From: Flavobacterium sp. ASV13
Lineage (GTDB): Bacteria > Bacteroidota > Bacteroidia > Flavobacteriales > Flavobacteriaceae
Assembly: GCF_000745775.1 (NCBI RefSeq)
Contig: NZ_JQJY01000003.1
Location: forward strand, 124,001 to 188,000
Direction: 5' to 3'
Length of the DNA: 64,000 bases
Shown: one piece after another, positions 32,055-41,534 of the stretch
Numbering within the stretch: the stretch's first letter is position 1
Layout: each line of letters starts with the position of its first letter
Notes under the pieces: generated by a model
Told to the model about the DNA's origin: nothing
The model's input: only the letters and a program-made list of their open reading frames with translations
Databases searched by the model: none
Program-made: the position numbers and the translations under genes

Positions 32055-33527
32055 ATGAAAAAGATTATTATAACATTCCTATTAAGTGCCGGTTTATTTG
32101 TATCGTGCACAGAGTTAGAGGTAACACCAACCTCTTTTGTAACCGAAGATAATTACTTTAAAACCCAGGATGATGCTGTAGCAAGCGTAACGGCTGTTTA
32201 TGCTTCGTTAAGCTTAGATCCCGGAGAGCAGAGTTTATTTGGAAGAAACCTTTATTTCTTAACTGATATGGCTTCAGATTATGCTGCAGCTGGGGTTTCA
32301 GCGACAAATCCACAAGTTAGAGCATTAAGCAGTTTAACGCACGATGCAACTTCAGATCGTGTTCAGGTGGCGTGGAGACAAATTTATGCTGGAATCAACA
32401 GAGCGAATGTTTCAATTGATAATATTCCGAAAGTTACCGGAACAGAAGCTGTAAAAAACAGATTGATTTTAGAAGCAAAATTTATCCGTGGATTACTTTA
32501 CTTTCAGGCAGTTCGTCTTTGGGGAGGCGTTCCAATTGTTTTGCACGAGCCAACTTCTATTCAGTTAGAAAGCTTAAAATCAAAAAGAGCAACTGTTGAA
32601 GAAGTTTACGCACAGATAATTTCAGATTTAAAAGATGCTGAAAGTCTCCCTGCAACTTATCCTGCAACAGACGCTGGACGTGCAACATCTGGTGCTGCAA
32701 AAGCTATTTTGGCAAAAGTATATCTGACAAGAAAAGATTGGCCAAATGCAATTACAAAAGCAAAAGAGGTTATTAACGGCGGATATGGTTATGCGTTATT
32801 CGAAAGTTTCCAAGATATTTTTACTAAAACAAAAAAGAACGGAAAAGAGCATATTTTCTCTGTACAATTTGAGCCAAATCAAGCCGGAAACGGATCAAGC
32901 GGAAGCACTTTTCAAGCGACGTCATTTACAGGATTCACTGCTACAGAACCTGCTGATATTATTTCAGATGTAGCCTTGTTTTATGACATTTATGCTCCCG
33001 GAGATACTCGAAGAGATGTAAGTTATGCTAAAACATTGCCAATTCCTGGTACTGCGAACATTTATACTTTTCCAAAGCCAATTTTCAAAAAATACTTAGA
33101 TCTAACAAATCTGGCTACTCCTTCTAACGTGGCAATCAACTTTCCGGTTATTCGTTATGCCGACATTTTATTGTCTTTGGCGGAAGCCATAAATGAACAA
33201 GGCGGACCAACTGCAGAAGCTTACGAACTAATCAATCAGGTAAGAAGAAGAGCCTTTGCAAAGCCAATTACAACGCCAGATGCAACTGTAGATTTAGTAG
33301 GCTTAACGCAAACGACTTTTAGAGCTGCCATTCAGGAAGAGCGCAAAAAAGAATTCGTTCAGGAAGGACAAAGATGGTTTGATTTAGTTCGTTGGGGAAC
33401 TCTAGTTACTGAAGTGAAAAAAGTAACGGCTAAAAACTCTGTTTCTGAAAGAAATAATCTGTATCCGATTCCACAAAGTGAAAGAAATATCGATCCTGTC
33501 GGTTTACCTCAGAATCCTGGATATTAA
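32055..33527 (+). CDS. SusD/RagB-type surface lipoprotein
   Basis: A 490-residue SusD family protein with a lipobox (GLFVSC, Cys at about residue 18) for outer membrane anchoring. The TPR-like helices and C-terminal motif (RAAIQEERKKEFVQEGQRWFDLVRWG and YPIPQSERNIDPVGLPQNPGY) are typical. It caps the SusC channel and binds the substrate at the cell surface. Confidence 0.92.
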   Translation: MKKIIITFLLSAGLFVSCTELEVTPTSFVTEDNYFKTQDDAVASVTAVYASLSLDPGEQSLFGRNLYFLTDMASDYAAAGVSATNPQVRALSSLTHDATSDRVQVAWRQIYAGINRANVSIDNIPKVTGTEAVKNRLILEAKFIRGLLYFQAVRLWGGVPIVLHEPTSIQLESLKSKRATVEEVYAQIISDLKDAESLPATYPATDAGRATSGAAKAILAKVYLTRKDWPNAITKAKEVINGGYGYALFESFQDIFTKTKKNGKEHIFSVQFEPNQAGNGSSGSTFQATSFTGFTATEPADIISDVALFYDIYAPGDTRRDVSYAKTLPIPGTANIYTFPKPIFKKYLDLTNLATPSNVAINFPVIRYADILLSLAEAINEQGGPTAEAYELINQVRRRAFAKPITTPDATVDLVGLTQTTFRAAIQEERKKEFVQEGQRWFDLVRWGTLVTEVKKVTAKNSVSERNNLYPIPQSERNIDPVGLPQNPGY

Positions 33528-33555
33528 CCAATCAACCACTATTAAACCATAAATT

Positions 33556-35457
33556 ATGAAAGATTATAAAAATAGCATTTCAATCAAAAGTCCTAAAAAA
33601 GGGCTTTTAATTACTGCAGTTTTACTTGCACAATTTGGTTTTGCACAAACTAAACCAGATGAATTTAAAGGTGTAATCGGAAAAACCTTAGCCGATTCTA
33701 AAGAATATTGGCCAGAACCTGTTACGGCTCCAAAAGGCGCTCCAAATGTTGTTTGGATTATTTTGGATGATGTAGGATATGGAGCTTCAAGTGCTTTTGG
33801 AGGCTTAATCCAAACTCCGGTTTTAGAAAGTCTTGCTAACAACGGATTACGATATACCAATTTTCATACAACAGCGATCTGTGCTCCTACTCGTTCGGCT
33901 TTATTAACAGGTAGCAATTCTCATAAAGTTCATGTTGGCGGATTTTCGCACACGATTATGTCTGCAGGATTTCCAGGCTGGGACGGAAGATTGCCTTCAA
34001 AAAACGGAACTGTTGCCGAGATTTTACGTGATAAAGGATACAACACTTTTGGCGTAGGTAAATATGGAATTACTCAAGACGAAGACGCTACAGATGCCGG
34101 ACCTTTTGACCGCTGGCCGACTGGAAAAGGATTTGAGCATTTCTTCGGATTCTTAGGTTCAGCAACCGATCAATATAAACCCGATTTAATCGAAGATCAA
34201 GCGCACGTTACTCCTGACGGACGTCACCTGAGCGAACAAATTACAGATAAAGCAATCAGTTATATTGCCAGACAACAAAAAGCAGCACCGGGAAAACCTT
34301 TCTTTTTATATTATTCTCCGGCAGCGGTTCATGCACCTCATCAGGTTGCTCAAAAATGGAGCGATCCGTATAAAGGAAAATTTGACGATGGCTGGGACGC
34401 TTACCGCGAAAAAACCATTGCCAATCAGAAAAAATTAGGCGTTATTCCTTCGAATGCTGTTTTGCCGGAACGTAATCCGCTTATTGCAGACTGGAAAAAA
34501 TTAACACCGGATCAAAAGAAAGTGTATTCCAAATTTATGGAAGTATACGCCGGATATCTTACTTATACGGATTATGAAATTGGAAGATTGGTTAATTATT
34601 TGAAAGAAATTAATCAATTAGAAAATACGGTTGTCTTTGTTTTAATTGGGGATAACGGAGCAAGCAAAGAAGGAACATTGCAAGGTGCTGTCAACAGACA
34701 AACGTATGTTGTTGGCGAAACAGACGAAACGGTTTTTCAAAATAATTTAAAGCGAATTGGCGAAATTGGAACACCTGAAACGTACACCAATTATCCTTTA
34801 GGCTGGGCACAGGCAACAAATGTTCCTTTTAAAGACTGGAAACAAGATGCCAACTCTGAAGGCGGTACTCACAATCCGCTGATTGTTTATTATCCAAAAG
34901 GAATTAAAACGCCAGGAATCAGAACACAATACAGCCACGTAATTGACATTTTGCCAACAACGTTAGATATTTTAGGAGTTAAAGCGCCTGAATCGATCAG
35001 AGAAATTAAGCAAGATACTATTCAGGGATATTCTTTCTACAATTCTTTGAATGACGCAAAAGCAATTTCAAATCATAAAGTACAGCATTATTACATTTTT
35101 GGAGCCAGAGCGATTTACAGCGATGGTTGGAAAGCGGCGGCCGCGCATCATCCAAATTCAATTGAAGCTAAAGAAGCTTTAAGCGATCCAAAAAAAGCAG
35201 GTTTATTAAAAGCTGATTTTGACAAAGATGTTTGGGAATTGTACAACATCAACGAAGATTTTAATGAACAAAAAGATTTGGCTAAAAAATATCCTGAAAA
35301 ACTCGCTGAATTAAAAAAACTATTTGATCAACAAGCCAAGAAAAACAACTTATATCCTTTAATAGATTGGTCGGATGTTTATCAGAGAAAAATACACCAG
35401 ACACCAGGTACAGAAGGAAAATCAGCCCAAGAACTATTGACCAAAGCAAACAAGTAA
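33556..35457 (+). CDS. Exported arylsulfatase, tandem copy 1
   Basis: A 633-residue type I sulfatase. The signal peptide ends near GFAQ. The C-x-P-x-R motif for formylglycine formation is CAPTR with Cys109, followed by LLTG; metal-binding sites appear at WIILDDVGYG and LIGDNGASKEG. It releases sulfate from an organic sulfate ester in the periplasm or outside. It is a close relative of the next gene (shared KGVIGKTLADSKEYWPEPV), so the two are a tandem duplication with some divergence. No formylglycine-generating enzyme is encoded in the window. Confidence 0.92.
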   Translation: MKDYKNSISIKSPKKGLLITAVLLAQFGFAQTKPDEFKGVIGKTLADSKEYWPEPVTAPKGAPNVVWIILDDVGYGASSAFGGLIQTPVLESLANNGLRYTNFHTTAICAPTRSALLTGSNSHKVHVGGFSHTIMSAGFPGWDGRLPSKNGTVAEILRDKGYNTFGVGKYGITQDEDATDAGPFDRWPTGKGFEHFFGFLGSATDQYKPDLIEDQAHVTPDGRHLSEQITDKAISYIARQQKAAPGKPFFLYYSPAAVHAPHQVAQKWSDPYKGKFDDGWDAYREKTIANQKKLGVIPSNAVLPERNPLIADWKKLTPDQKKVYSKFMEVYAGYLTYTDYEIGRLVNYLKEINQLENTVVFVLIGDNGASKEGTLQGAVNRQTYVVGETDETVFQNNLKRIGEIGTPETYTNYPLGWAQATNVPFKDWKQDANSEGGTHNPLIVYYPKGIKTPGIRTQYSHVIDILPTTLDILGVKAPESIREIKQDTIQGYSFYNSLNDAKAISNHKVQHYYIFGARAIYSDGWKAAAAHHPNSIEAKEALSDPKKAGLLKADFDKDVWELYNINEDFNEQKDLAKKYPEKLAELKKLFDQQAKKNNLYPLIDWSDVYQRKIHQTPGTEGKSAQELLTKANK

Positions 35458-35468
35458 AAAATAAAACT

Positions 35469-37400
35469 ATGAAAAATTTTAAATACAACAGTTTAATCAA
35501 AAGTCCTAAAAAAGGGCTTTTGATTACAGCGCTCCTGGTTGCACAATTAGGAGTAGCACAAGATAAACCAGAAGAATTTAAAGGTGTTATCGGGAAAACT
35601 TTAGCCGATTCTAAAGAATATTGGCCAGAGCCAGTAAAAGCCCCTAAAGGTGCACCAAACGTAATTTGGATTTTATTAGATGACGTAGGATTTGGAGCTT
35701 CAAGTGCTTTTGGAGGTTTAATCAGTACGCCAACTTTTGATCAGTTGGCTAATAATGGTCTACGTTATACCAACTTTCATACAACGGCGATTTGTGCGCC
35801 AACTCGTGCGGCTTTATTGACTGGAAGAAATTCTGGAAGAGTGCATGTTAGCGGATTTTCACACACGATTTTATCTGCTGGTTTCCCTGGTTGGGACGGA
35901 AGAATTCCTTCTGATAAAGGAACAATTGCTGAAATTTTACGTGAAAACGGATACAACACTTTTGCTGTTGGAAAATACGGCGTAACTCCAGATGAAGATG
36001 CTACAGATGCAGGACCTTTCGACAGATGGCCAACCGGAAAAGGTTTCGATCATTTCTTCGGATTCTTAGGTTCTCAAACCGATCAATACAATCCAGATCT
36101 AGTTGAAGATCAAGTACACGTTACGCCTGACGGACGTCACTTAAGTGAATTAATTACAGATAAAGCAATAAGCTATATTCAGAAACAACAAAAAGCAGCT
36201 CCGGGAAAACCATTCTTCTTGTATTATGCACCGGGAGCAGCACACGCACCTCATCAAGTTGCTACAAAATGGAGCGATCCTTACAAAGGAAAATTTGACA
36301 AAGGCTGGGATGCTTACCGCGAAGAAGTTATTGCGAACCAAAAGAAATTGGGCGTAATTCCGGCTAATGCAGTATTACCGGAACGCAATCCATTAATTAC
36401 AGATTGGAAAAAATTAACGCCAGATCAAAAGAAAGTTTATACAAGATTCATGGAAGTTTACGCTGGATTCCTGACATATACAGATTATGAAGTGGGAAGA
36501 GTTGTAAATTATTTGAAAGAAACGAATCAACTTGACAACACTGTAATTTTTGTTGCCATTGGCGATAACGGAGCAAGTAAAGAAGGAACAACTGAAGGAA
36601 CAATCAACCAAAGTTTATTTGCTCAAGGCGTAACTGACGAACAAAATTTAAAGACCAACTTAGCGAATATCGACGAAATTGGTACAGCAAAAGGTCTTAA
36701 CACAAACTACCCTTTAGGATGGGCTCAGGCTACAAATGTTCCGTTCAAAAACTGGAAACAAGATGCACAGTCTGAAGGTGGAACTCATAATCCACTGATT
36801 GTTTTTTATCCTAACGGAATTAAAGACAAAGGCGGTATCAGAAATCAATACAGCCACGTAACCGATTTGCTTCCAACAACTTTAGACATTGTAGGAGTTA
36901 AAGCTCCTGAATACATTAAAGGCATTAAACAGGACAAAATTCAAGGTTCTTCTTTATATGCTTCTTTAGATAACGCTAAAGCCGAATCATTACACAAAGT
37001 GCAATACTATTACATTTTTGGAAATAGAGCTATTTATAAAGATGGTTGGAAAGCCGGCGCAGCGCATGCGAATCCGTTTACTTCAGCAAAAACTGCCGGT
37101 AATCAAGCACCTGCACCAAGCAATTTTGATACTGATGTTTGGGAATTATACAACTTAAACGAAGATTTCAACGAGCGTAACAATTTAGCAGCAAAATATC
37201 CTGAAAAATTAGCTGAGCTTAAAAAATTGTTTGACGAGCAAGCTAAAGAAAACAACGTTTATCCGTTAATTGACTGGCAGGATGTAATCACAAGAAAAAT
37301 ACATAATACGGGTCCTGATAAAGGCAAAAGTCTTCAGGATTTAATTAAACAAGTTACAAAACCAGGAGAAGGCACAACAACTGCTGGGGGTAGCCATTAA
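35469..37400 (+). CDS. Exported arylsulfatase, tandem copy 2
   Basis: A 643-residue type I sulfatase with signal peptide (LLVAQLGVAQ), CAPTR motif at Cys109 and the GDNGASKEG site. The start at 35469 aligns with its neighbour's start (MKNFKYNSLIKSPKKG against MKDYKNSISIKSPKKG); the in-frame ATG at 35367 lies inside the previous gene. Compared with copy 1 it has a short C-terminal tail ending TTAGGSH. It lies 11 nt after copy 1. The substrate is unknown. Confidence 0.92.
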   Translation: MKNFKYNSLIKSPKKGLLITALLVAQLGVAQDKPEEFKGVIGKTLADSKEYWPEPVKAPKGAPNVIWILLDDVGFGASSAFGGLISTPTFDQLANNGLRYTNFHTTAICAPTRAALLTGRNSGRVHVSGFSHTILSAGFPGWDGRIPSDKGTIAEILRENGYNTFAVGKYGVTPDEDATDAGPFDRWPTGKGFDHFFGFLGSQTDQYNPDLVEDQVHVTPDGRHLSELITDKAISYIQKQQKAAPGKPFFLYYAPGAAHAPHQVATKWSDPYKGKFDKGWDAYREEVIANQKKLGVIPANAVLPERNPLITDWKKLTPDQKKVYTRFMEVYAGFLTYTDYEVGRVVNYLKETNQLDNTVIFVAIGDNGASKEGTTEGTINQSLFAQGVTDEQNLKTNLANIDEIGTAKGLNTNYPLGWAQATNVPFKNWKQDAQSEGGTHNPLIVFYPNGIKDKGGIRNQYSHVTDLLPTTLDIVGVKAPEYIKGIKQDKIQGSSLYASLDNAKAESLHKVQYYYIFGNRAIYKDGWKAGAAHANPFTSAKTAGNQAPAPSNFDTDVWELYNLNEDFNERNNLAAKYPEKLAELKKLFDEQAKENNVYPLIDWQDVITRKIHNTGPDKGKSLQDLIKQVTKPGEGTTTAGGSH

Positions 37401-37415
37401 GATAGTGATTTTCAA

Positions 37416-37447
37416 AACCTGCAAGGTTTCTAAAACCTTGTAGGTTT
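37416..37447. repeat. Dispersed palindrome AACCTGCAAGGTTT family (copy 1)
   Basis: AACCTGCAAGGTTT and AAAACCTTGTAGGTT form a hairpin after the second sulfatase. Two more copies, inverted to each other, lie at 43376-43461. The following stretch to 37620 is AT-rich and contains the operator-like block at 37521-37544. Confidence 0.75.
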
Positions 37448-37520
37448 CACTATAAAACACAAAAACACATTTTGATTTAGAATTCACTAAAATCACAATA
37501 AATAATAAAAAAGAAACAAT

Positions 37521-37544
37521 TAAAACACTACTAATTCTATAGAA
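37521..37544 (-). promoter_or_regulatory. Inverted copy of the sulfur operator
   Basis: On the minus strand this reads TCTATAGAATTAGTAG then TGTTT, matching TCTATAGGATTAGTAG then AGTTT at 28417-28437 with only two differences. It lies 77 nt before the small membrane protein gene. A near -7 (TAACTTTT at 37576-37583) could serve rightward transcription. Confidence 0.5.
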
Positions 37545-37620
37545 TTAAAAGTTTTTAATTTAAATTTACACTTTATAACTTTTTGATTTTCACCAATACA
37601 CAATAAAAAAATAAGAAATC

Positions 37621-37740
37621 ATGAAACGAGTAGACTATGAAATTATAGGAAAAAAAATCATCGTGGGCGCGATTGTTTTTTTAGTTCCGCTAGTCATATT
37701 GGCGGGAGGTTTAGCATTAATTAATCAATTTTTAAAATAA
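37621..37740 (+). CDS. 39-aa single-span membrane protein
   Basis: A short frame from ATG to TAA with a charged start (MKRVDYEIIGKK), one hydrophobic segment (IIVGAIVFLVPLVILAGGLALI) and a short tail (NQFLK). It is followed 6 nt later by the fatty-acid hydroxylase-type gene, and a similar pre-ATG string (AAGAAATC) precedes both. It may be a small subunit of the hydroxylase; this is inference from order and topology. Confidence 0.6.
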   Translation: MKRVDYEIIGKKIIVGAIVFLVPLVILAGGLALINQFLK

Positions 37741-37746
37741 GAAATC

Positions 37747-38805
37747 ATGGCAATAGTACAAAGAGAAAAACTAACAAGAGATTTACTAATAAGTCTTTTT
37801 ATTTATTCTTTGCCGGTAGTGGCAATTTTCCTTTATTTCAAATTAAGCAATAATTTAGTAAGCGAATCGCACATTTCATTACCCGCTTTTTTAGAATTTT
37901 CAAAGCCCGCTTTTGAGCATATCAGAACTTGGGGATTAACCGTTTTTATGCTGGTTTTAGGCGTAATCGAATTTACAGCAGGGTTATACGATGACGAATG
38001 GACAGGCCAAGAACGCAAAGTTGATATTATTTGTTTCTTAGCACCAAAATTGCTTTTGCCTCCAGTAATTGCTTTTTTCAGCTTGACTGCTTTACCATAT
38101 CTAATTCCGGATTTAGCTAACACACTTTCGTGGGTTCCTTTCTGGGGAGGATTTTTTCTAATCGCAATTGCTGATGATTTGACACAATATTGGTACCACA
38201 GACTGCACCATCAAGTTCCGTTTTTATGGCGTTTCCACAGAACACATCACTCTGCTCCTTATATGGGAATGGCGATGGCTTCTAGACAAAACTTTATTTA
38301 CACGGTTTTCTTTTCGCAAATTTATTTGACTGCAACTTTAACATATTTAGGTTTGGGTTTACCGGCTTTATTCGTTTTGGTTATTAAAAGTTTCATCACT
38401 CTTGGCGCACACTCAAGTATTGCTTGGGACAAACCATTTTACAAATACAGAGTTTTACATCCAATTGCATGGGTTTTAGAAAGATTGATTTCGACTCCGG
38501 CTACGCACCATGCGCATCACGCAGATACAAGCGGAGATGGTGTTGGACATTTTAAAGGAAACTTCGGAAACATGTTTTTCATTTGGGATGTAATTTTCGG
38601 AACAGGTTTAATCACACGTAAATTCCCAGAGTCATACGGGACAAAATCATATAAACAAGAAGAATGGTACGCACAATTTTTATGGCCAATATTCAAATCC
38701 AAAAAAGAAGGAAGTCCGCTTGCTGATGGCGTATTATCACTTCCGTTAAAAGCAAAACCGGTAGTAGAAACTACTGAACAAAGTCCAGTATTAGAGCAGG
38801 CGTAA
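37747..38805 (+). CDS. Sterol desaturase/fatty acid hydroxylase family membrane protein
   Basis: A 352-residue integral membrane di-iron protein. The His boxes are HRLHH, HRTHH and HHAHH with an extra H between, in the order expected of the family, among about five hydrophobic segments. Members use O2 to hydroxylate or desaturate lipids or sterols. Lying between sulfatases and an alkylsulfatase, it may process a lipid-like alcohol freed from a sulfate ester. Confidence 0.88.
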   Translation: MAIVQREKLTRDLLISLFIYSLPVVAIFLYFKLSNNLVSESHISLPAFLEFSKPAFEHIRTWGLTVFMLVLGVIEFTAGLYDDEWTGQERKVDIICFLAPKLLLPPVIAFFSLTALPYLIPDLANTLSWVPFWGGFFLIAIADDLTQYWYHRLHHQVPFLWRFHRTHHSAPYMGMAMASRQNFIYTVFFSQIYLTATLTYLGLGLPALFVLVIKSFITLGAHSSIAWDKPFYKYRVLHPIAWVLERLISTPATHHAHHADTSGDGVGHFKGNFGNMFFIWDVIFGTGLITRKFPESYGTKSYKQEEWYAQFLWPIFKSKKEGSPLADGVLSLPLKAKPVVETTEQSPVLEQA

Positions 38806-38820
38806 TCTTTTAAATTAATT

Positions 38821-40773
38821 ATGAAGAAAAATAAAATAAGTGCTTTACTAATTGGATTTACATTTGTTGCAAACGCGCAAGCTCCAAAACAGGCATCAAC
38901 TTTTACCCAAAAGTCAAATGAGGCAGTATATTCAAAATTAAATTTTGATGATACTGCCGATTTTACTGATGCAAAAAGAGGTTTCATCGCCACTTTACCA
39001 GACGGAAAAATTCTTTCAAAATCAGGAAATGTAGCCGTAAATCTAACCGATTTTGATTTCATAAAAGGAAAAGCTCCGGCAACGGTAAATCCTGCTCTAT
39101 GGCGTCAGGCGCAATTGAATAACATCAACGGATTGTTCAAAATTACAGATGGTGTTTATCAGGTTCGTTCTTTTGATGCTGCCAATATTTCTTTCATAGA
39201 AACTAAAAATGGCTACGTCGTAATTGATGCATTAACGATTGAAGAAGCTTCCGCGAAAGCGTATGAATTTGTCAAAAAACATGTTGCCGACAAGCCTATT
39301 TTGGCCGTAATTGTTACGCACAGTCACGGCGATCATTATGGCGGACTGCAAGGTTTGGTTTCGGCCGAAGACATAAAATCCGGAAAAGTAAAATTCATTA
39401 CACCAAAAGGCTTTTATGAAGAAGCTGTAAGCGAAAATGTACTTCTCGGAAATGTTATGCGAAGAAGAGCGGGATATCAATTCGGATTAAGTTTAGAAAG
39501 AAATGCGACTGGTCAAGTGGATGTTGGTTTAGGAAAACCATTTCTTGGCGGAGGAAGTTCATCGCTTTTACCTCCAAATTTCGAAATTGAAAAAACCGGA
39601 CAAACCGTTACTATTGATGGCTTGGATTTGATTTTTCAGCTTACGCCGAATTCTGAAGCTCCAGCCGAATTAACTCTCTTTGCTCCTTCTAAAAAAGTAT
39701 TTTTCTCTGCCGAAATTGCAAGTCATACCTATCATAATGTTTTAACGCCTCGAGGTGCCAAAACCAGAGATGCCAAGGCTTGGGCGGGATATCTTGACGA
39801 ATCCATCGATTTATTTGGAGCAAAAACTGAGATTATTGTTCCGTCGCACACTTGGCCGGTTTATGGACATGATAAAGGAATTACTTTTCTAGAAAAACAG
39901 AGAGATTTATACAAATATGTGCACGATCAAACGGTTCATTTGGCCAATAAAGGTTTGAACAAAGATGAGATTGCCGAAGAAATAAAACTTCCAGCCGAAT
40001 TAGCAAAAGAATGGTACAATCGTGACTTTTACGGAACGGTAAAACACAATGCAAAAGCAACTTATCAATTTTATCTAGGCTGGTGGGACGGAAATCCTGC
40101 TGAATACGATAAACTTCCTCAAGTTGAAGCAGCTAAAAAATATGTAGAATGGTTTGGCGGTGAAGAAACGGCATTGAAAAAAGCCAATGAAAGCTTTCAA
40201 AAAGGCGAATACCGCTGGGTTGCCGAAGTTTTAAAACATGTCATATTTGCAAATCCAGAAAATACTACAGCAAAAAATTTACAAGCTGATACTTTTGAGC
40301 AAATTGCGTATCAAAGCGAATCAGGAATTTGGAGAGATTTGTATTTATCTGGCGCAAAAGAACTCCGCGAAGGCGTAATTGTTCCCAAAAATCCTGTGAA
40401 TCGCGCTGCCGGATTTTTAGCCAATTTAACTCCCGAAGCTATTTTCGATTATTTATCGGTTACGGTTGACGGAAATAAAGCGGCTGGAAAAGAAATTTCG
40501 TTGCGTTTTGTTTTTCCTGAACTAAACAAAAATATTCTGGTTTATCTTAAAAATGGCGTTTTGCATCAAAGTCAAACACGTGTTGATGATAAAGCCGAAT
40601 TTACTCTGGCGATTTCAAAAGCCAAATTTGTAGAATTATTGACCAATCCGGAAAGTGCCAGAACAATTTTAACTTCTGAAGGTGTGATTTTTGAAGGTAA
40701 TCCGTTTAAATTCAGAGAATTAGCTAGTGTTTTTGAACCGGCAAATCCGTATTGGAATATTGTAACTCCTTAA
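38821..40773 (+). CDS. SdsA1-type alkyl sulfatase (metallo-beta-lactamase fold)
   Basis: A 650-residue exported protein (signal ends near VANAQ). The zinc site THSHGDHYGG is at residues 166-175 (His167, His169, Asp171, His172), with EIASHTYHNV and VPSHTWPVYGHDKG supplying further ligands. A dimerisation region and a C-terminal SCP-2-like domain (LRFVFPELNKNILVYLKNGVL) follow, as in SdsA1/BDS1 enzymes that hydrolyse primary alkyl sulfates such as dodecyl sulfate. It is mechanistically unrelated to the type I sulfatases beside it. It starts 15 nt after the hydroxylase. Confidence 0.92.
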   Translation: MKKNKISALLIGFTFVANAQAPKQASTFTQKSNEAVYSKLNFDDTADFTDAKRGFIATLPDGKILSKSGNVAVNLTDFDFIKGKAPATVNPALWRQAQLNNINGLFKITDGVYQVRSFDAANISFIETKNGYVVIDALTIEEASAKAYEFVKKHVADKPILAVIVTHSHGDHYGGLQGLVSAEDIKSGKVKFITPKGFYEEAVSENVLLGNVMRRRAGYQFGLSLERNATGQVDVGLGKPFLGGGSSSLLPPNFEIEKTGQTVTIDGLDLIFQLTPNSEAPAELTLFAPSKKVFFSAEIASHTYHNVLTPRGAKTRDAKAWAGYLDESIDLFGAKTEIIVPSHTWPVYGHDKGITFLEKQRDLYKYVHDQTVHLANKGLNKDEIAEEIKLPAELAKEWYNRDFYGTVKHNAKATYQFYLGWWDGNPAEYDKLPQVEAAKKYVEWFGGEETALKKANESFQKGEYRWVAEVLKHVIFANPENTTAKNLQADTFEQIAYQSESGIWRDLYLSGAKELREGVIVPKNPVNRAAGFLANLTPEAIFDYLSVTVDGNKAAGKEISLRFVFPELNKNILVYLKNGVLHQSQTRVDDKAEFTLAISKAKFVELLTNPESARTILTSEGVIFEGNPFKFRELASVFEPANPYWNIVTP

Positions 40774-40783
40774 ACTAAAAATC

Positions 40784-41500
40784 ATGAAAAATAAAATATT
40801 TAGAAATAGCATTTCAACATTTATATTGCTTTTTACAATCATTGGTTTTTCACAAACTAAAAGCTCAAACACCGTTTCATTAGATGTTTTTTACAACAAA
40901 ATTCAAGCGGAAAAAAATCCGCAGATAATTGATGCCAGAGGAGCTGAAGAATTTGCATTAAATCATATTCTGGGTGCTGTAAATTTCAATTTGGAATCAA
41001 AAGATTATGCTGAAAAAATTGCTAAATTAGATAAATCAAAACCTGTTTTTACTTATTCTATCGGCGCAGGAAGAAGCGTTTGGCTGGCAGACGATTTACT
41101 TAAAAAAGGTTTTAAAGAAGCTTACAGTCTGGAAGGCGGAATCGCGAACTGGATTGGAAGCGGAAAACCATTTTTTGCCAATTCTAAAAGCAAATTGACC
41201 TTAACCGAATACAACAAAATTATTGCTGATAATAAAACGGTTTTAGTTGATATTGGTTCCGTTTATTGCGGTGCGTGTAAAAAAGTAAAACCTGTTTTAG
41301 AAACTATAAAAGCACAATACGGAACCAAACTAAAAGTAGTCGAAATTGATCTGGAAGACAACACACAAGTCATTGCCGATTTGAAAACAATTAAAGTTTT
41401 CCCAACTTTAATTGTTTATCAAAATGGAAAAATCATTCTTAAAAAAGAAGGTTTTGAAAATTTGAAAAATGATGTTGATGTGGCTTTGGCCTCTAAATGA
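40784..41500 (+). CDS. Exported rhodanese-like and thioredoxin two-domain protein
   Basis: A 238-residue protein with signal peptide (TIIGFSQ). Residues about 30-125 form a rhodanese domain (IIDARGAEEFALNHILGAVNFNLE), but its active loop reads YSIGAGRS, so the catalytic Cys is replaced by Ser and sulfur transfer is unlikely. Residues about 135-238 are thioredoxin-like with a CGAC redox site (VYCGACKKVKPVL) and KVFPTLIVYQNGK. It probably acts in periplasmic thiol redox, perhaps with the nearby sulfatases. It is the last gene of unit A. Confidence 0.85.
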   Translation: MKNKIFRNSISTFILLFTIIGFSQTKSSNTVSLDVFYNKIQAEKNPQIIDARGAEEFALNHILGAVNFNLESKDYAEKIAKLDKSKPVFTYSIGAGRSVWLADDLLKKGFKEAYSLEGGIANWIGSGKPFFANSKSKLTLTEYNKIIADNKTVLVDIGSVYCGACKKVKPVLETIKAQYGTKLKVVEIDLEDNTQVIADLKTIKVFPTLIVYQNGKIILKKEGFENLKNDVDVALASK

Positions 41501-41534
41501 TAATTTAATTTTCACAAGAAGATTTAACCGCATT

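Noticed and set aside
38517..39062. 181-aa minus-strand open frame
   Set aside because: It overlaps the ends of two well-supported genes (hydroxylase and alkylsulfatase) and has no recognisable feature.
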